From the NCBI RefSeq assembly GCF_003815715.1, contig NZ_CP033922.1, forward strand, positions 1,890,001-1,954,000: a stretch of DNA of 64,000 bases, written 5' to 3'. Of the stretch, positions 27,817-38,288 are shown piece after piece. The DNA is from Chryseobacterium sp. G0162. GTDB lineage: Bacteria; Bacteroidota; Bacteroidia; Flavobacteriales; Weeksellaceae. The notes beneath the pieces are model-generated. The model did not search any database. It was given only the letters and a program-made list of their open reading frames with translations, and was not told where the DNA came from. Each line of letters starts with the position of its first letter. Within the stretch, counting starts at the first letter, position 1. The position numbers were made by a program, and so were the translations under genes.

Positions 27817-28566
27817 ATGTCTCAGATTGCGATAAATACCTCACAAAATGTAAATATTAACTTCAATACGGCAAGTGTTGGAGAAAGAATGCTTGCATTT
27901 ATCATTGATCTTCTGATAAGAGTTGCTTACGTTGTCATTGTTCTGTATTTGTTTTTCAACATCCTGGACTTGGGATATTTACTTAATGGTCTGGATAACT
28001 GGTCTGTAATGGCAGTTTATATTATACTCACCTTCCCTACTTACATTTATCCTCTTGTTTTGGAAAGTTTGATGGAAGGGCAGACGCCAGGGAAAAAACT
28101 CATGAAAATCAGAGTGGTAAAGATTGATGGATATCAGGCCAGTTTTGGAGATTATTTAATCCGTTGGGTATTCAGGCTGATAGATGTATCTTTTGCAGGA
28201 GTGGTAGGCCTAATCTCAATGATTGTTTCCAAAAACAATCAGCGTCTGGGAGATATCGCTTCCGGAACGGCTGTGATTTCTTTAAAAAACAATATTAATA
28301 TTTCTCATACGATTCTCGAGAATATCAATGACGATTATATTCCTTCATTTCCTCAGGTTATTGCTTTAAGTGATAATGATATGAGAATCATCAAGGATAA
28401 TTATACTAAAGCTGTGAAAGCGGACGACCGCCAGATCATCAGTAAACTTTCCAATAAGATCAAAAGCATTCTGAAACTGGAAATAGATCCTACAAAAATG
28501 ACGGAAAAACAGTTTATTAATGTTATTATTAAAGATTATAACTATTATACAGGAAAGGATAAATAG
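27817..28566 (+). CDS. RDD-family membrane protein
   Basis: A 249-residue protein with the RDD domain: VGERMLAFIIDLLIR (the R and D positions) near residue 20-34, three membrane helices, and GQTPGKKLMKIRVVK plus IRWVFRLIDVSF in the middle. The C-terminal third is soluble. The start is at ATG 27817 (MSQIAINTSQ). An upstream frame extension to 27763 would overlap the divergent SpoIIM start and is unlikely. RDD and SpoIIM genes commonly sit head to head in this conserved neighbourhood. Confidence 0.88.
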   Translation: MSQIAINTSQNVNINFNTASVGERMLAFIIDLLIRVAYVVIVLYLFFNILDLGYLLNGLDNWSVMAVYIILTFPTYIYPLVLESLMEGQTPGKKLMKIRVVKIDGYQASFGDYLIRWVFRLIDVSFAGVVGLISMIVSKNNQRLGDIASGTAVISLKNNINISHTILENINDDYIPSFPQVIALSDNDMRIIKDNYTKAVKADDRQIISKLSNKIKSILKLEIDPTKMTEKQFINVIIKDYNYYTGKDK

Positions 28567-28682
28567 ATTGTCACTAGTCAATTTTGCTTCGCAAGTAATG
28601 AATAGCAGGACTATCAAACCCAATACATTTTATCAGTCCTCATAATTTTCGTATCTTTAATAATAACAATAAACCTTCTATC

Positions 28683-28973
28683 ATGAAATTTGAAAACAAC
28701 AGATCTGGAAACGGCGGAGTTCTTACCCTGAATAATGAAATAAAAGAAGTAGGAAGATTAACCTATACAATTTTTCCTGAAGATCATAAATTAATTATTT
28801 CTTTTGTTCTGGTTCATCCTGAATTTGAAGGACGAGGAATGGGAAAATATCTGGTAGAAGAAGCCATCAAATTTGCAAGGGAAAATAATTGGAACGTTTA
28901 TCCTCACTGCTCATATGCAAGAGCCGTAATGATGAGAATGAATGATGTGGATGATATTTTCTTAAAGAACTAA
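28683..28973 (+). CDS. Small GNAT-family N-acetyltransferase (YjdJ-type)
   Basis: A 96-residue protein of the short Acetyltransf_CG class. The acetyl-CoA-binding loop is EGRGMGKYLVEEAIKFAREN (residues about 55-74), followed by VYPHCSYARAVM. These minimal GNATs lack the N-terminal strands of normal GNATs, and no substrate is known. Its last 12 bases overlap the 3' end of the converging glycosyltransferase gene. Confidence 0.88.
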   Translation: MKFENNRSGNGGVLTLNNEIKEVGRLTYTIFPEDHKLIISFVLVHPEFEGRGMGKYLVEEAIKFARENNWNVYPHCSYARAVMMRMNDVDDIFLKN

Positions 28974-29933
28974 GACATCCTTCACCAGGATTTCTTCAAT
29001 ATTATCAGGATAATCAACTTTAAGGTGATGATCTGAAGCCACCCATTCCATAATCTCCTGCAAATTTAAAACCTTAGAGTTGGGAATTCCCATTTTATCC
29101 AGAGCACAGGCATTGCATTCCTGCTCATATTGATTGTGAATTGGGATTACAAATAATTTTTTATCCATGAAGAGTGCTTCTGCAGGAGTTTCGAAACCTG
29201 CATTGCAAAGAATTCCTTCACACCCTTCAAAATATTTCAGATATTGGATTTCATCAATAGGAAATACTTCAACATTTTTTACTTTAACCTGTACTTTACT
29301 GTATTTTGAAAACACTTTCCACTCTACCGGAATTTTTCTCAGAACTTTAATGATATTTTCATCTGCAAAGCTCGGAAGATAAACAAGGTAATATCCTTTC
29401 TTATAAGGATTAAGATTTCTTATCTTTCTTCGGATTACCGGTTTTTTGATTTGGGGATGATAATTTTCAAAATGAAAACCGATTTTCCTTTCACTCGGAA
29501 CATAATATTTTAAAATCATTTCTCCCAGAAAATCTTTCTTTTGAGGCTTAGGGGTTTCCGGAAAGCTCATAGAAGCCTGATGACTAAGTTCAATCATTGG
29601 CAGTTTCTTTAATTTAGAAGCCCAACCTGTCAAAGGTTCATAATCATTGATGATTAAGTCATATTGGGAAAGTTCCAATCCCCTTATTGTCTTTGCTGCA
29701 TCAATAAAGCTATTATCAGTAAATGTTTTTCGATAGGATAAACCGCCTGTTTTATTATAAAGCAGGGAAATACCTCTATATTGAAAATTAATGTCAAAAT
29801 CGGCCTTTAATTGCGATTGATGACCACTGATGAGCGTATCTACCGAAGCATACTTTTTGAGTATCGGAATAATCTCTTGTGCCCGCGCCACATGCCCATT
29901 GCCGGTACCCTGAAATGCATACAAAATTTTCAT
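28962..29933 (-). CDS. GT-B fold glycosyltransferase-like protein
   Basis: A 323-residue protein related to family 28/1-type glycosyltransferases. The N-terminus FQGTGNGHVARAQEI is the acceptor-side glycine-rich loop with histidine, as in MurG/MGT-like enzymes. The C-terminal half has GCEGILCNAGFETPAEAL, the nucleotide-sugar-binding GxxT/E-x-x-E region. The start overlaps the stop of the LpxH-like gene by one base (TAATG), so the pair is translationally coupled. A cell-envelope glycolipid role is plausible but unproven. Confidence 0.82.
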   Translation of the reverse strand: MKILYAFQGTGNGHVARAQEIIPILKKYASVDTLISGHQSQLKADFDINFQYRGISLLYNKTGGLSYRKTFTDNSFIDAAKTIRGLELSQYDLIINDYEPLTGWASKLKKLPMIELSHQASMSFPETPKPQKKDFLGEMILKYYVPSERKIGFHFENYHPQIKKPVIRRKIRNLNPYKKGYYLVYLPSFADENIIKVLRKIPVEWKVFSKYSKVQVKVKNVEVFPIDEIQYLKYFEGCEGILCNAGFETPAEALFMDKKLFVIPIHNQYEQECNACALDKMGIPNSKVLNLQEIMEWVASDHHLKVDYPDNIEEILVKDVLVL

Positions 29934-30757
29934 TAGGTAAAATTGGTTACAATTTTTAAAAGCTCAGAATTATCCATCTCCTGGATTTCCTCAATTTCAT
30001 CATCTTTCAATAAATGCTTATGATCGTCATAATAAAAGATCTTCCATTCCTTATCATTATATTCTAATGCTGATAAGTTTTCAATCCAGTCTCCGGAATT
30101 CAGATAAATACAGGATCCTTTTTTATTAACAACCTCTCTAATCTGCGGCTGATGAATATGACCACAAATTACATAGTCATATTGATTATCAATGGCCAGC
30201 TCAGAAGCCGTGAGTTCAAAATCTCCAATGTACTTTACCGCTTTCTTTACATTATTTTTTATTTTCTTTGAAAATGAATATTTTTCTTTACCCATTTTCT
30301 CTAAAAACCAATTTACGACATTATTAATGATAATTAAAAGATCATATCCCTTGCCACCGAGTTTGGCGATCCATTTTGAATGTTGAACTGATGCATCGAA
30401 AACATCACCATGAAAGATCCAGGTTTTCTTCTGGTCAATAGTCAGGCAGATTTTATTACAGACTTTAAGTTTCCCCAATTCAAAATCGGTAAACTTGCGG
30501 AACATTTCATCGTGATTTCCTGTAATATAATAAACATCTGTATTTTTAGTAGCAAATGAAAGAATTTTTCGGATCACTTTCAAATGAGGTTTAGGGAAGT
30601 AAGACTTTTTGAATTGCCAGATATCAATGATATCACCATTCAAAACCAAAGTTTTAGGCTGGATAGAATTGAGGTATCTCAGCAATTCTTTAGCCTTACA
30701 TCCATAAGTTCCCAAATGAACATCCGATATAACAACTAACTCAACGTTTCTTTTCAT
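29933..30757 (-). CDS. LpxH-like metallophosphoesterase
   Basis: A 274-residue calcineurin-like phosphoesterase. Metal-binding motifs are SDVHLG (D12, H14), NGDIIDIW (D41), GNHDEM (about 80-85) and GHIHQP (about 196-201). The family includes UDP-2,3-diacylglucosamine pyrophosphatase (LpxH, lipid A synthesis), and annotation pipelines often use that name. The chain is longer than canonical LpxH (about 240) and its substrate is not certain. It is coupled to the glycosyltransferase downstream. Confidence 0.82.
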   Translation of the reverse strand: MKRNVELVVISDVHLGTYGCKAKELLRYLNSIQPKTLVLNGDIIDIWQFKKSYFPKPHLKVIRKILSFATKNTDVYYITGNHDEMFRKFTDFELGKLKVCNKICLTIDQKKTWIFHGDVFDASVQHSKWIAKLGGKGYDLLIIINNVVNWFLEKMGKEKYSFSKKIKNNVKKAVKYIGDFELTASELAIDNQYDYVICGHIHQPQIREVVNKKGSCIYLNSGDWIENLSALEYNDKEWKIFYYDDHKHLLKDDEIEEIQEMDNSELLKIVTNFT

Positions 30758-30894
30758 CCGTATATTTTTCAGCTTTTAAATTGGCCGGACGGAACGCCTA
30801 TTATTTTCCAAATCGAAAATACATGAAGGCGTTTCATAGTTTTTCACAAAGAAACTAATTGAAAGTTAACTATATATGAATGCTATATTATTTT

Positions 30895-31635
30895 TTATAA
30901 AGAGTTCATTAGCTCCTCAGTAATTTCCATATTGTGGTAAACGTTTTGCACATCATCATCGTCCTCAAAACGCTCAAGCATTTTCATATTCGCTTTGAAC
31001 TGTTCTTCATTTACCTCTTTTGTATTATTTGGAATTCTTTGTAATTCTGCACTCTTCGCTTCAATTCCCAGTTCATCTAATTTATGAGATAAAGACCCGA
31101 AGTCTTCAAAAGCAGTAGTAATCATTACTTCTTCTTCATCTTTTTCTACATCTTCAGCTCCTCCATCAATCATTTCCATTTCGAAATCATCCCAGTCCAT
31201 TTTAACTTGAGCTAAATCAATTGTAAAAATTCCTTTTCTGTCAAAGATAAATGCCAGTTCACCATTTTTACCAAGATTCCCGTCAAACTTATTGAAAACA
31301 GCTCTTACATTGGCTACCGTTCTGGTTGTATTGTTTGTAGTACATTCTACAAAAAAGGCAACTCCTCCTTGCCCGTATCCTTCATAAGTAACTTCTTCAT
31401 AGTTTTCAGCATCTGCACCGCTCGCTTTTTTGATTGCTCTTTCTACGTTATCCTTAGGCATGTTTGCCCCTTTAGCGTTTTGGATACATCTTCTCAAAGC
31501 AGGGTTAGCTTCAGGATCTGTTCCTCCAGCTTTTACTGCTAATGCAATATCCTTACCTATTTTAGAGAAAGTTTTGGCCATTTTATCCCATCTGGCCATT
31601 TTAGAAGCTTTTCTATATTCAAATGCTCTTCCCAT
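30895..31635 (-). CDS. YebC/PmpR-family protein
   Basis: A 246-residue member of the YebC/TACO1 family. The N-terminus MGRAFEYRKASKMARWDKMA and the block NPALRRCIQNAKGANMPKDN are diagnostic, and an acidic C-terminal part follows. The family has been linked both to transcription control and to relief of ribosome stalling on difficult peptides; the sequence does not distinguish the two. It is transcribed alone; the ompA-like terminator lies just upstream. Confidence 0.95.
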   Translation of the reverse strand: MGRAFEYRKASKMARWDKMAKTFSKIGKDIALAVKAGGTDPEANPALRRCIQNAKGANMPKDNVERAIKKASGADAENYEEVTYEGYGQGGVAFFVECTTNNTTRTVANVRAVFNKFDGNLGKNGELAFIFDRKGIFTIDLAQVKMDWDDFEMEMIDGGAEDVEKDEEEVMITTAFEDFGSLSHKLDELGIEAKSAELQRIPNNTKEVNEEQFKANMKMLERFEDDDDVQNVYHNMEITEELMNSL

Positions 31636-31675
31636 TTTAAATTTTTAAATTTTCAACAAAATTACTCAAAAGTCT

Positions 31676-31710
31676 ACAAAAAAAAAATACCTCCAAAAAA
31701 TTGGAGGTAT
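31676..31710 (-). terminator. Terminator of the OmpA-like gene
   Basis: ATACCTCCAA/TTGGAGGTAT stem (31687-31710, loop of 4 A) followed on the minus strand by ten T. Strong intrinsic terminator, 21 bp after the stop. Confidence 0.93.
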
Positions 31711-31730
31711 TCATTATTTAGAAAAATTAA

Positions 31731-33251
31731 TTATTTTTTCTTTTTAGCAACAGCTTTTTTCTTAGCTGGAGCTTTTTTAGTAGCTTTTTTAGCTGGAGCT
31801 TTCTTAGCAGGAGCGTCAGCATAATCTTTCTTAGCGATTGCATTCCACTCAGCTTCGTTCTCAATAGCTTTAACAACTACTTTTCTGTCTACTTGTCTTT
31901 CAGCGTCAGTAGCTTTAGCAGGAACAGTAGCTTTAGTAGCACCTACACCTACAGACTTAAGAGCGTTAGCATCTACACCTCTTGAATCTAAAGCAGCAAC
32001 TACAGAAGCAGCTCTTTCTCTAGATAATTTCAAGTTGTAAGCAGCAGCACCTTTAGCATCAGTTCTACCTTCTAATAGATAGTTACCTCCATCTTTCTTA
32101 ATGATTTCAGCAGCTCTATCTAATGCTGGCTTAGATTCAGCTTTAATTGTAGCCTTGTTGAAGTCAAAGAATACACTCTTGAATGTTGTTTCAACTTCTT
32201 CAGCAGTTTTAGTCTTAGGTTTAGGACATCCGTTGTATTCTGGAAGACCTGGAACTGTAGGACAAGCATCATCTTTATCAAGGATACCGTCACCGTCTGT
32301 ATCTGGCCAAGGACAACCTTTGTTTTCAGCAGGACCTGCAACAGTAGGACAAGCATCATCTTTGTCGATAACACCATCACCGTCTGTATCTGGCCAAGGA
32401 CAACCGTTGTTTTCAACTGGACCAGCTACATCTGGACATTGATCGTCTTTATCTGGAACTCCATCACCGTCAGTATCAGGACATCCTTGGAATTCTGGTA
32501 AACCTGGAGTATCTGGACAAAGATCATCTTTATCTAGGATACCATCCTTATCTCTATCTCTGTTTCCGAATCTGAATAAGATAGAAGCAGAAGCTTGCCA
32601 GAAGTTAGCAACTGTAGATTTATCACCTGGAGTTGATACATAATCTCCTTGGATACCAAGACCGAAGTTTTTAGTTACCCAGAAGTTAGCACCAGCACCT
32701 GTAGATACAGTAAAGAAGTTAGCTTTACCATTCTCGTTACCATCTTTTCCATTAGGTACGTTGTAATCTAATACATTTCCATTAGCATCAAGCCCATTTT
32801 TAGGGAAAGTTTGACCAGTATAGTCATGTCTTAGGTAGTTAGCACCAACTCTTAAATATGGATCAAACCAAGATTCTTCGTTCCATAAAAGACCTGCAGC
32901 TTTAGCCTGGAAACCAATACCTGTCATTAAGAAAAATTCTTTCCCCATGTTGAATCTTTTGTTTTCAACATTTCCAACAGAAGTTTGCCAGTCAATAACT
33001 AAACCTTTACCAACGTTTCTAGCAACTGTTAACTTAGATAATGGAGGTGTAATAGAATAGCTGTTCATATTGAACAGATTCTTTGTCAAATTTTTCGCAG
33101 AGAACGTATTACTGAAACCTGCACGTGCAGCTACATGGTTTTCTGCGTGAGCACCAACTCCGATTAACCACGGATTGTTGGTAGTCTGTGCGAAAACAGT
33201 AGAAGCAACAGTAAGCGCCAATGCTGAAATTCCTAATTTTAGATTTTTCAT
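31731..33251 (-). CDS. OmpA-family outer membrane protein with TSP3 repeats and a Lys/Ala-rich tail
   Basis: A 506-residue protein. The signal peptide is residues 1-21 (ending STVFA-Q). An N-terminal beta-barrel region runs to about 235. A calcium-binding thrombospondin type 3 linker with four D-x-D-x-D-G-x-x-D-x-x-D repeats spans about 235-345. An OmpA peptidoglycan-binding domain (SVFFDFNKATIK, GRTDAKGAAAYNLKLSRERA) covers about 355-460. The last 30 residues are almost only K, A and P in histone-like AKKAPAKK repeats, which is unusual after an OmpA domain. It is expected to be an abundant envelope-peptidoglycan tether, and it has a strong promoter and terminator. Confidence 0.93.
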   Translation of the reverse strand: MKNLKLGISALALTVASTVFAQTTNNPWLIGVGAHAENHVAARAGFSNTFSAKNLTKNLFNMNSYSITPPLSKLTVARNVGKGLVIDWQTSVGNVENKRFNMGKEFFLMTGIGFQAKAAGLLWNEESWFDPYLRVGANYLRHDYTGQTFPKNGLDANGNVLDYNVPNGKDGNENGKANFFTVSTGAGANFWVTKNFGLGIQGDYVSTPGDKSTVANFWQASASILFRFGNRDRDKDGILDKDDLCPDTPGLPEFQGCPDTDGDGVPDKDDQCPDVAGPVENNGCPWPDTDGDGVIDKDDACPTVAGPAENKGCPWPDTDGDGILDKDDACPTVPGLPEYNGCPKPKTKTAEEVETTFKSVFFDFNKATIKAESKPALDRAAEIIKKDGGNYLLEGRTDAKGAAAYNLKLSRERAASVVAALDSRGVDANALKSVGVGATKATVPAKATDAERQVDRKVVVKAIENEAEWNAIAKKDYADAPAKKAPAKKATKKAPAKKKAVAKKKK

Positions 33252-33280
33252 AGAATTAAATGATTAAATAATTGATAATG

Positions 33281-33311
33281 CAAAATAAATATAATTTTTC
33301 TTTATATACAA
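33281..33311 (-). promoter_or_regulatory. Promoter of the OmpA-like gene
   Basis: Minus strand TTG (33311-33309), 20-nt spacer, TTATTTTG (33288-33281), one mismatch to TAnnTTTG. It is followed by a short AT-rich leader to the ATG at 33251. Confidence 0.65.
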
Positions 33312-33328
33312 AGTTTTTCAAATGATTT

Positions 33329-33787
33329 TTAACTTTTCTTTAATATTCTGTCCAGGTTCCGCTTATTTTCTCTATCTTTAATGGCCTCTCTTTTATCGAA
33401 AAGCTTTTTCCCTCTACCCAGCGCTATCAGCACTTTTGCTTTACCTCGATCAGTGATATATAATTTTAAAGCTATAATCGTGTTTCCTGCATCTTTTAAC
33501 TTTTTTTCAAGTTTTTGCAATTCTTTTTTGTGCAAGAGCAATTTCCGTTCCCTTTTTGTTTTGTGGTTGTAAAAAGTACCCAATTTGTACTCATCAATCA
33601 TCATATTAATGATGTATAATTCCCCATCAATAAACTGACAGAACGATTCTGTGATAGATGCTTTAGAAGAACGTAAAGATTTTATTTCTGTACCCGTCAA
33701 AACCATCCCGGCTTCATATTCTTCAAGAATTTCATATTCAAAGCGGGCTCTTTTATTTAATATATTAACTGTTTTCTCAATCTTCAT
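33329..33787 (-). CDS. smpB: SsrA-binding protein
   Basis: A 152-residue SmpB that binds tmRNA and places it in stalled ribosomes for trans-translation. The family core NKRARFEYEILEEYEAGMVLTG is present (a block at about residues 10-31), with GTEIKSLR, GTFYNHKTKRERKLLLHK and the basic C-terminal tail KLFDKREAIKDRENKRNLDR. Length and order are standard. The tmRNA gene is not in this window. Confidence 0.96.
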   Translation of the reverse strand: MKIEKTVNILNKRARFEYEILEEYEAGMVLTGTEIKSLRSSKASITESFCQFIDGELYIINMMIDEYKLGTFYNHKTKRERKLLLHKKELQKLEKKLKDAGNTIIALKLYITDRGKAKVLIALGRGKKLFDKREAIKDRENKRNLDRILKKS

Positions 33788-33836
33788 TATTTTAAAATTT
33801 CGTTAATGAAATATATAAAAAATACCATACATTTAA

Positions 33837-35531
<1,695 letters not shown>

Positions 35532-35553
35532 TCTGATACAATAAAATGAATAT

Positions 35554-35589
35554 AAAAATACCTCAAGGCTATGCTTTGAGGTATTTTTG
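35554..35589. terminator. Bidirectional terminator between ABC-F and M48 genes
   Basis: ATACCTCAA (35558-35566) pairs with TTGAGGTAT (35576-35584), with A-run and T-run on the two flanks, so it works for both converging genes. Confidence 0.9.
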
Positions 35590-35610
35590 TTTAAACAATA
35601 AATAAAATAA

Positions 35611-36429
35611 TTATTTTGTAAGTTTCGTCGTTGGAAGCGTAACAGTTCCCGGATCTTTCCATAATCCGTCTTTTTCTGCTCTCTTTTTGATTGCTTGAGC
35701 TCTTTTTTCACTATCCGGGTGAGAGTTAAACATTTTTTCAAAACCGGATTGTGTACTTCCTTCAGATAACAAAGCTAGTTTCTTGAAAGCGGAATAAGCT
35801 CCCACTACGTCATATTTATTAGCCTTCATAAACTCATAAGAATAGGTATCTGCTTCAGACTCCTGCTTTTTGCTGTGGGAAGCATCTAAAAATGCATTGG
35901 CCATTTTTCCGATCTGGCTATCATTAAGAGTTGCTACTGCACCAGATGCTGATGAAGCTGCGTCTAATGCTGCTGCTTTTAAATAAGCTGATTTCATGGC
36001 ATCTTTCGTATCCTGATTTTTAACGTGACCAATTTCGTGACCAATTACAGCCAATAATTCGTTATCCGTCATAATATCCATCAGAGAAGAAAACACACGT
36101 ACACTTCCGTCTGCGCAAGCAAAAGCATTGATATCTTTCACTTTATACACTTTATAGTTCAAATTCAGACCGTCTTGTGTTTTGTGTTTTCCAAACAACT
36201 TGTTCAGTCTTACTGTGTAAGGATCTTTGGGTCCTGCTACAGCATTGTTTTTATCCATCCAATCTACAGATTCTTTGGATAATTTAATAGCATCTTCGTT
36301 GGTAAACGTTAAAGCTTTGGCACCATTTGAAACAATTCCGGCAGCTTTTCCAAGATTGATTTTCTGTGCACTGATCGAATTCATTGCCCCTAAAAATACA
36401 AGGCATACGATAATTTTTTTCATAGTCAT
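35611..36429 (-). CDS. M48-family metallopeptidase
   Basis: A 272-residue secreted zinc protease. It has a signal peptide (KKIIVCLVFLGAMNSISAQ), the zinc motif HEIGH in AVIGHEIGHVKNQD around residue 134-147, and a downstream third ligand in KQESEADTYSYEFM. The MESHPDSEKR-type end (here NSHPDSEKRAQAI) is typical of BepA/LoiP-like M48 quality-control proteases of the periplasm. The start could be this ATG or the ATG two codons downstream (36423), which gives the more usual MKK n-region. Confidence 0.92.
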   Translation of the reverse strand: MTMKKIIVCLVFLGAMNSISAQKINLGKAAGIVSNGAKALTFTNEDAIKLSKESVDWMDKNNAVAGPKDPYTVRLNKLFGKHKTQDGLNLNYKVYKVKDINAFACADGSVRVFSSLMDIMTDNELLAVIGHEIGHVKNQDTKDAMKSAYLKAAALDAASSASGAVATLNDSQIGKMANAFLDASHSKKQESEADTYSYEFMKANKYDVVGAYSAFKKLALLSEGSTQSGFEKMFNSHPDSEKRAQAIKKRAEKDGLWKDPGTVTLPTTKLTK

Positions 36430-36519
36430 TTAAATTTGGAGCACGAAGGTAATTAATTTTTAACAATTATTAAGTCAAAACTTCGTTCCCTATCCCACCA
36501 AAATGCTATTTTTTTTCCT

Positions 36520-36527
36520 TATTTTTG
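36520..36527 (+). promoter_or_regulatory. Possible -7 box immediately before recJ
   Basis: TATTTTTG matches the Bacteroidota -7 consensus, but no TTG is found at the -33 distance. If used, transcription would begin at or within a few bases of the recJ ATG at 36533, giving an almost leaderless message. Confidence 0.35.
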
Positions 36528-36532
36528 TGAAC

Positions 36533-38245
36533 ATGAGTCAAAAATGGATTTACAAGCCCGAACCCGATGAGGAAATTGTGGACGGACTAAGTTCGTCACT
36601 TGGTTTTGGTACTTTTGAATCTAAACTTCTCGTTCTTAGAGGAATTGACAATTATCAGAAGGCGAGAGAATTTTTCAAACCAAACCTTAACGATATACAC
36701 AGTCCGTTTTTAATGGCAGACATGCAAAAAGCTGTAGAGCGTATTGCTACTGCAATTGAAAATGGCGAAAAAATATTGGTATATGGCGATTATGATGTAG
36801 ATGGAACTACAGCTGTTGCTTTAATGTACCTTTACCTCAGCAAAATTGTTGAGAAAAAATACCTGGATTACTATATTCCTGACAGGAATTCTGAAGGATA
36901 TGGAATTTCTACAGAGGGAATTGATTTTGCCAAAGAGAATGGTTTTTCACTAATCATTGCACTGGACTGCGGAATTAAGGCTCTTGATATGATTAATTAT
37001 GCCTCCAGCCTGGAAATAGATTTTATCATCTGCGATCACCACCTTCCTGGTGAAGAAATTCCTAATGCTGCAGCTGTATTAGATCCTAAAAGAAGCGACT
37101 GCCGATATCCGTTCAAGGAACTTTCCGGATGCGGTGTAGGTTTTAAGCTTTGCCAGGGATTGAATACCATCTATAAACTTCCGGACGCAGAATTATTTGA
37201 GCTTACAGACCTTTTGGCTATATCCATCGCTGCAGATATTGTTTCGATGACCGGAGAAAACAGAGTTCTTGCTAAAATGGGATTAAAAACCCTTAGAAAA
37301 ACAAGAAACCTCGGATTAAGATTATTAATTCCCGAAGATAAGTTGTCTCATTTTGAAATTTCAAATATTGTTTTTGAAATTGCCCCTAAAATAAATGCTG
37401 CAGGGAGAATTTCCCATGGAAAAGCTGCAGTAGAACTTATGGTTTCTGAGAACCTGAAACATGCCAACCAGATTGTGAGTGACATCATGAACCTCAACGA
37501 TGAAAGACGTGAACTGGACATGAACTCTACTCTTTCGGCTTTGAACCAGATTATAGAATCTCAACAGGAAACGAAACACACTACCATTGTTTATCATCCT
37601 GAGTGGAACAAAGGGGTAATTGGAATTGTAGCATCAAGACTGATTGAAACTTATTATAAACCTACATTGGTTTTTACGGACGGAAATAATGGTGAAATGG
37701 TAGCTTCTGCAAGATCGGTTTCGGATTTTGACGTTCATGAAGCTCTTGATCTATGCTCGGAATATTTCCTTAAATTTGGAGGACATCATGCTGCTGCAGG
37801 ACTTTCAATGGAGAAGGATAAGTTTGATGCTTTTAAAGTAAAATTTGAACAGATTGTTTCTGAAAAAATTCAGGATCATCAGAAAGAACCTTCTATCTCA
37901 ATTGATACTGAAATTACCGTTGACGAAATTAACAGAGAGTTCATCAATTTCCATAGAAAACTGGCTCCGTTCGGACCTCACAATATGAAGCCTATCTTTA
38001 CACTTACGAATCAAAAGCTTTCAGGCTATGTTAAAACGATGGGTAAAGACAACAATCATCTAAAGTTTTATATCAAGCAAGAATCTACGGGACGAAATAT
38101 TGAATGTGTAGGTTTCAAACTCGGACAGTTTGTAGAGGATTTTAAAAATAAAAATTTTGATCTGGCTTTTACGCTGGAAGAAAATCATTGGAAAGGCAAT
38201 GTAACTCATTATCTTAATATCAAAGATGTAAAGTTTAAGGACTAG
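36533..38245 (+). CDS. recJ: Single-stranded-DNA-specific exonuclease RecJ
   Basis: A 570-residue DHH/DHHA1 5'-3' exonuclease acting on single-stranded DNA in recombination and repair. The motifs are GDYDVDGTTA near residue 85-94, ALDCGIKA, the DHH in CDHHLPG near 169-171, and the DHHA1 GGHHAAAG near 416-423, with the OB-fold region at the C-terminus. I start at MSQKWIYKPEP (36533). The frame opens at an ATG at 36503, but that lies upstream of the -7 box and adds only a hydrophobic stretch. nadD follows after 43 bp. Confidence 0.95.
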   Translation: MSQKWIYKPEPDEEIVDGLSSSLGFGTFESKLLVLRGIDNYQKAREFFKPNLNDIHSPFLMADMQKAVERIATAIENGEKILVYGDYDVDGTTAVALMYLYLSKIVEKKYLDYYIPDRNSEGYGISTEGIDFAKENGFSLIIALDCGIKALDMINYASSLEIDFIICDHHLPGEEIPNAAAVLDPKRSDCRYPFKELSGCGVGFKLCQGLNTIYKLPDAELFELTDLLAISIAADIVSMTGENRVLAKMGLKTLRKTRNLGLRLLIPEDKLSHFEISNIVFEIAPKINAAGRISHGKAAVELMVSENLKHANQIVSDIMNLNDERRELDMNSTLSALNQIIESQQETKHTTIVYHPEWNKGVIGIVASRLIETYYKPTLVFTDGNNGEMVASARSVSDFDVHEALDLCSEYFLKFGGHHAAAGLSMEKDKFDAFKVKFEQIVSEKIQDHQKEPSISIDTEITVDEINREFINFHRKLAPFGPHNMKPIFTLTNQKLSGYVKTMGKDNNHLKFYIKQESTGRNIECVGFKLGQFVEDFKNKNFDLAFTLEENHWKGNVTHYLNIKDVKFKD

Positions 38246-38288
38246 ATCATTCATTTACTATATTATCCCTTTCTGCTATCTAACAAAT

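Noticed and set aside
32101..32442. Long overlapping frames opposite and within the OmpA-like gene
   Set aside because: They are by-products of the repetitive TSP3 coding sequence, with no start context, promoter or protein similarity.
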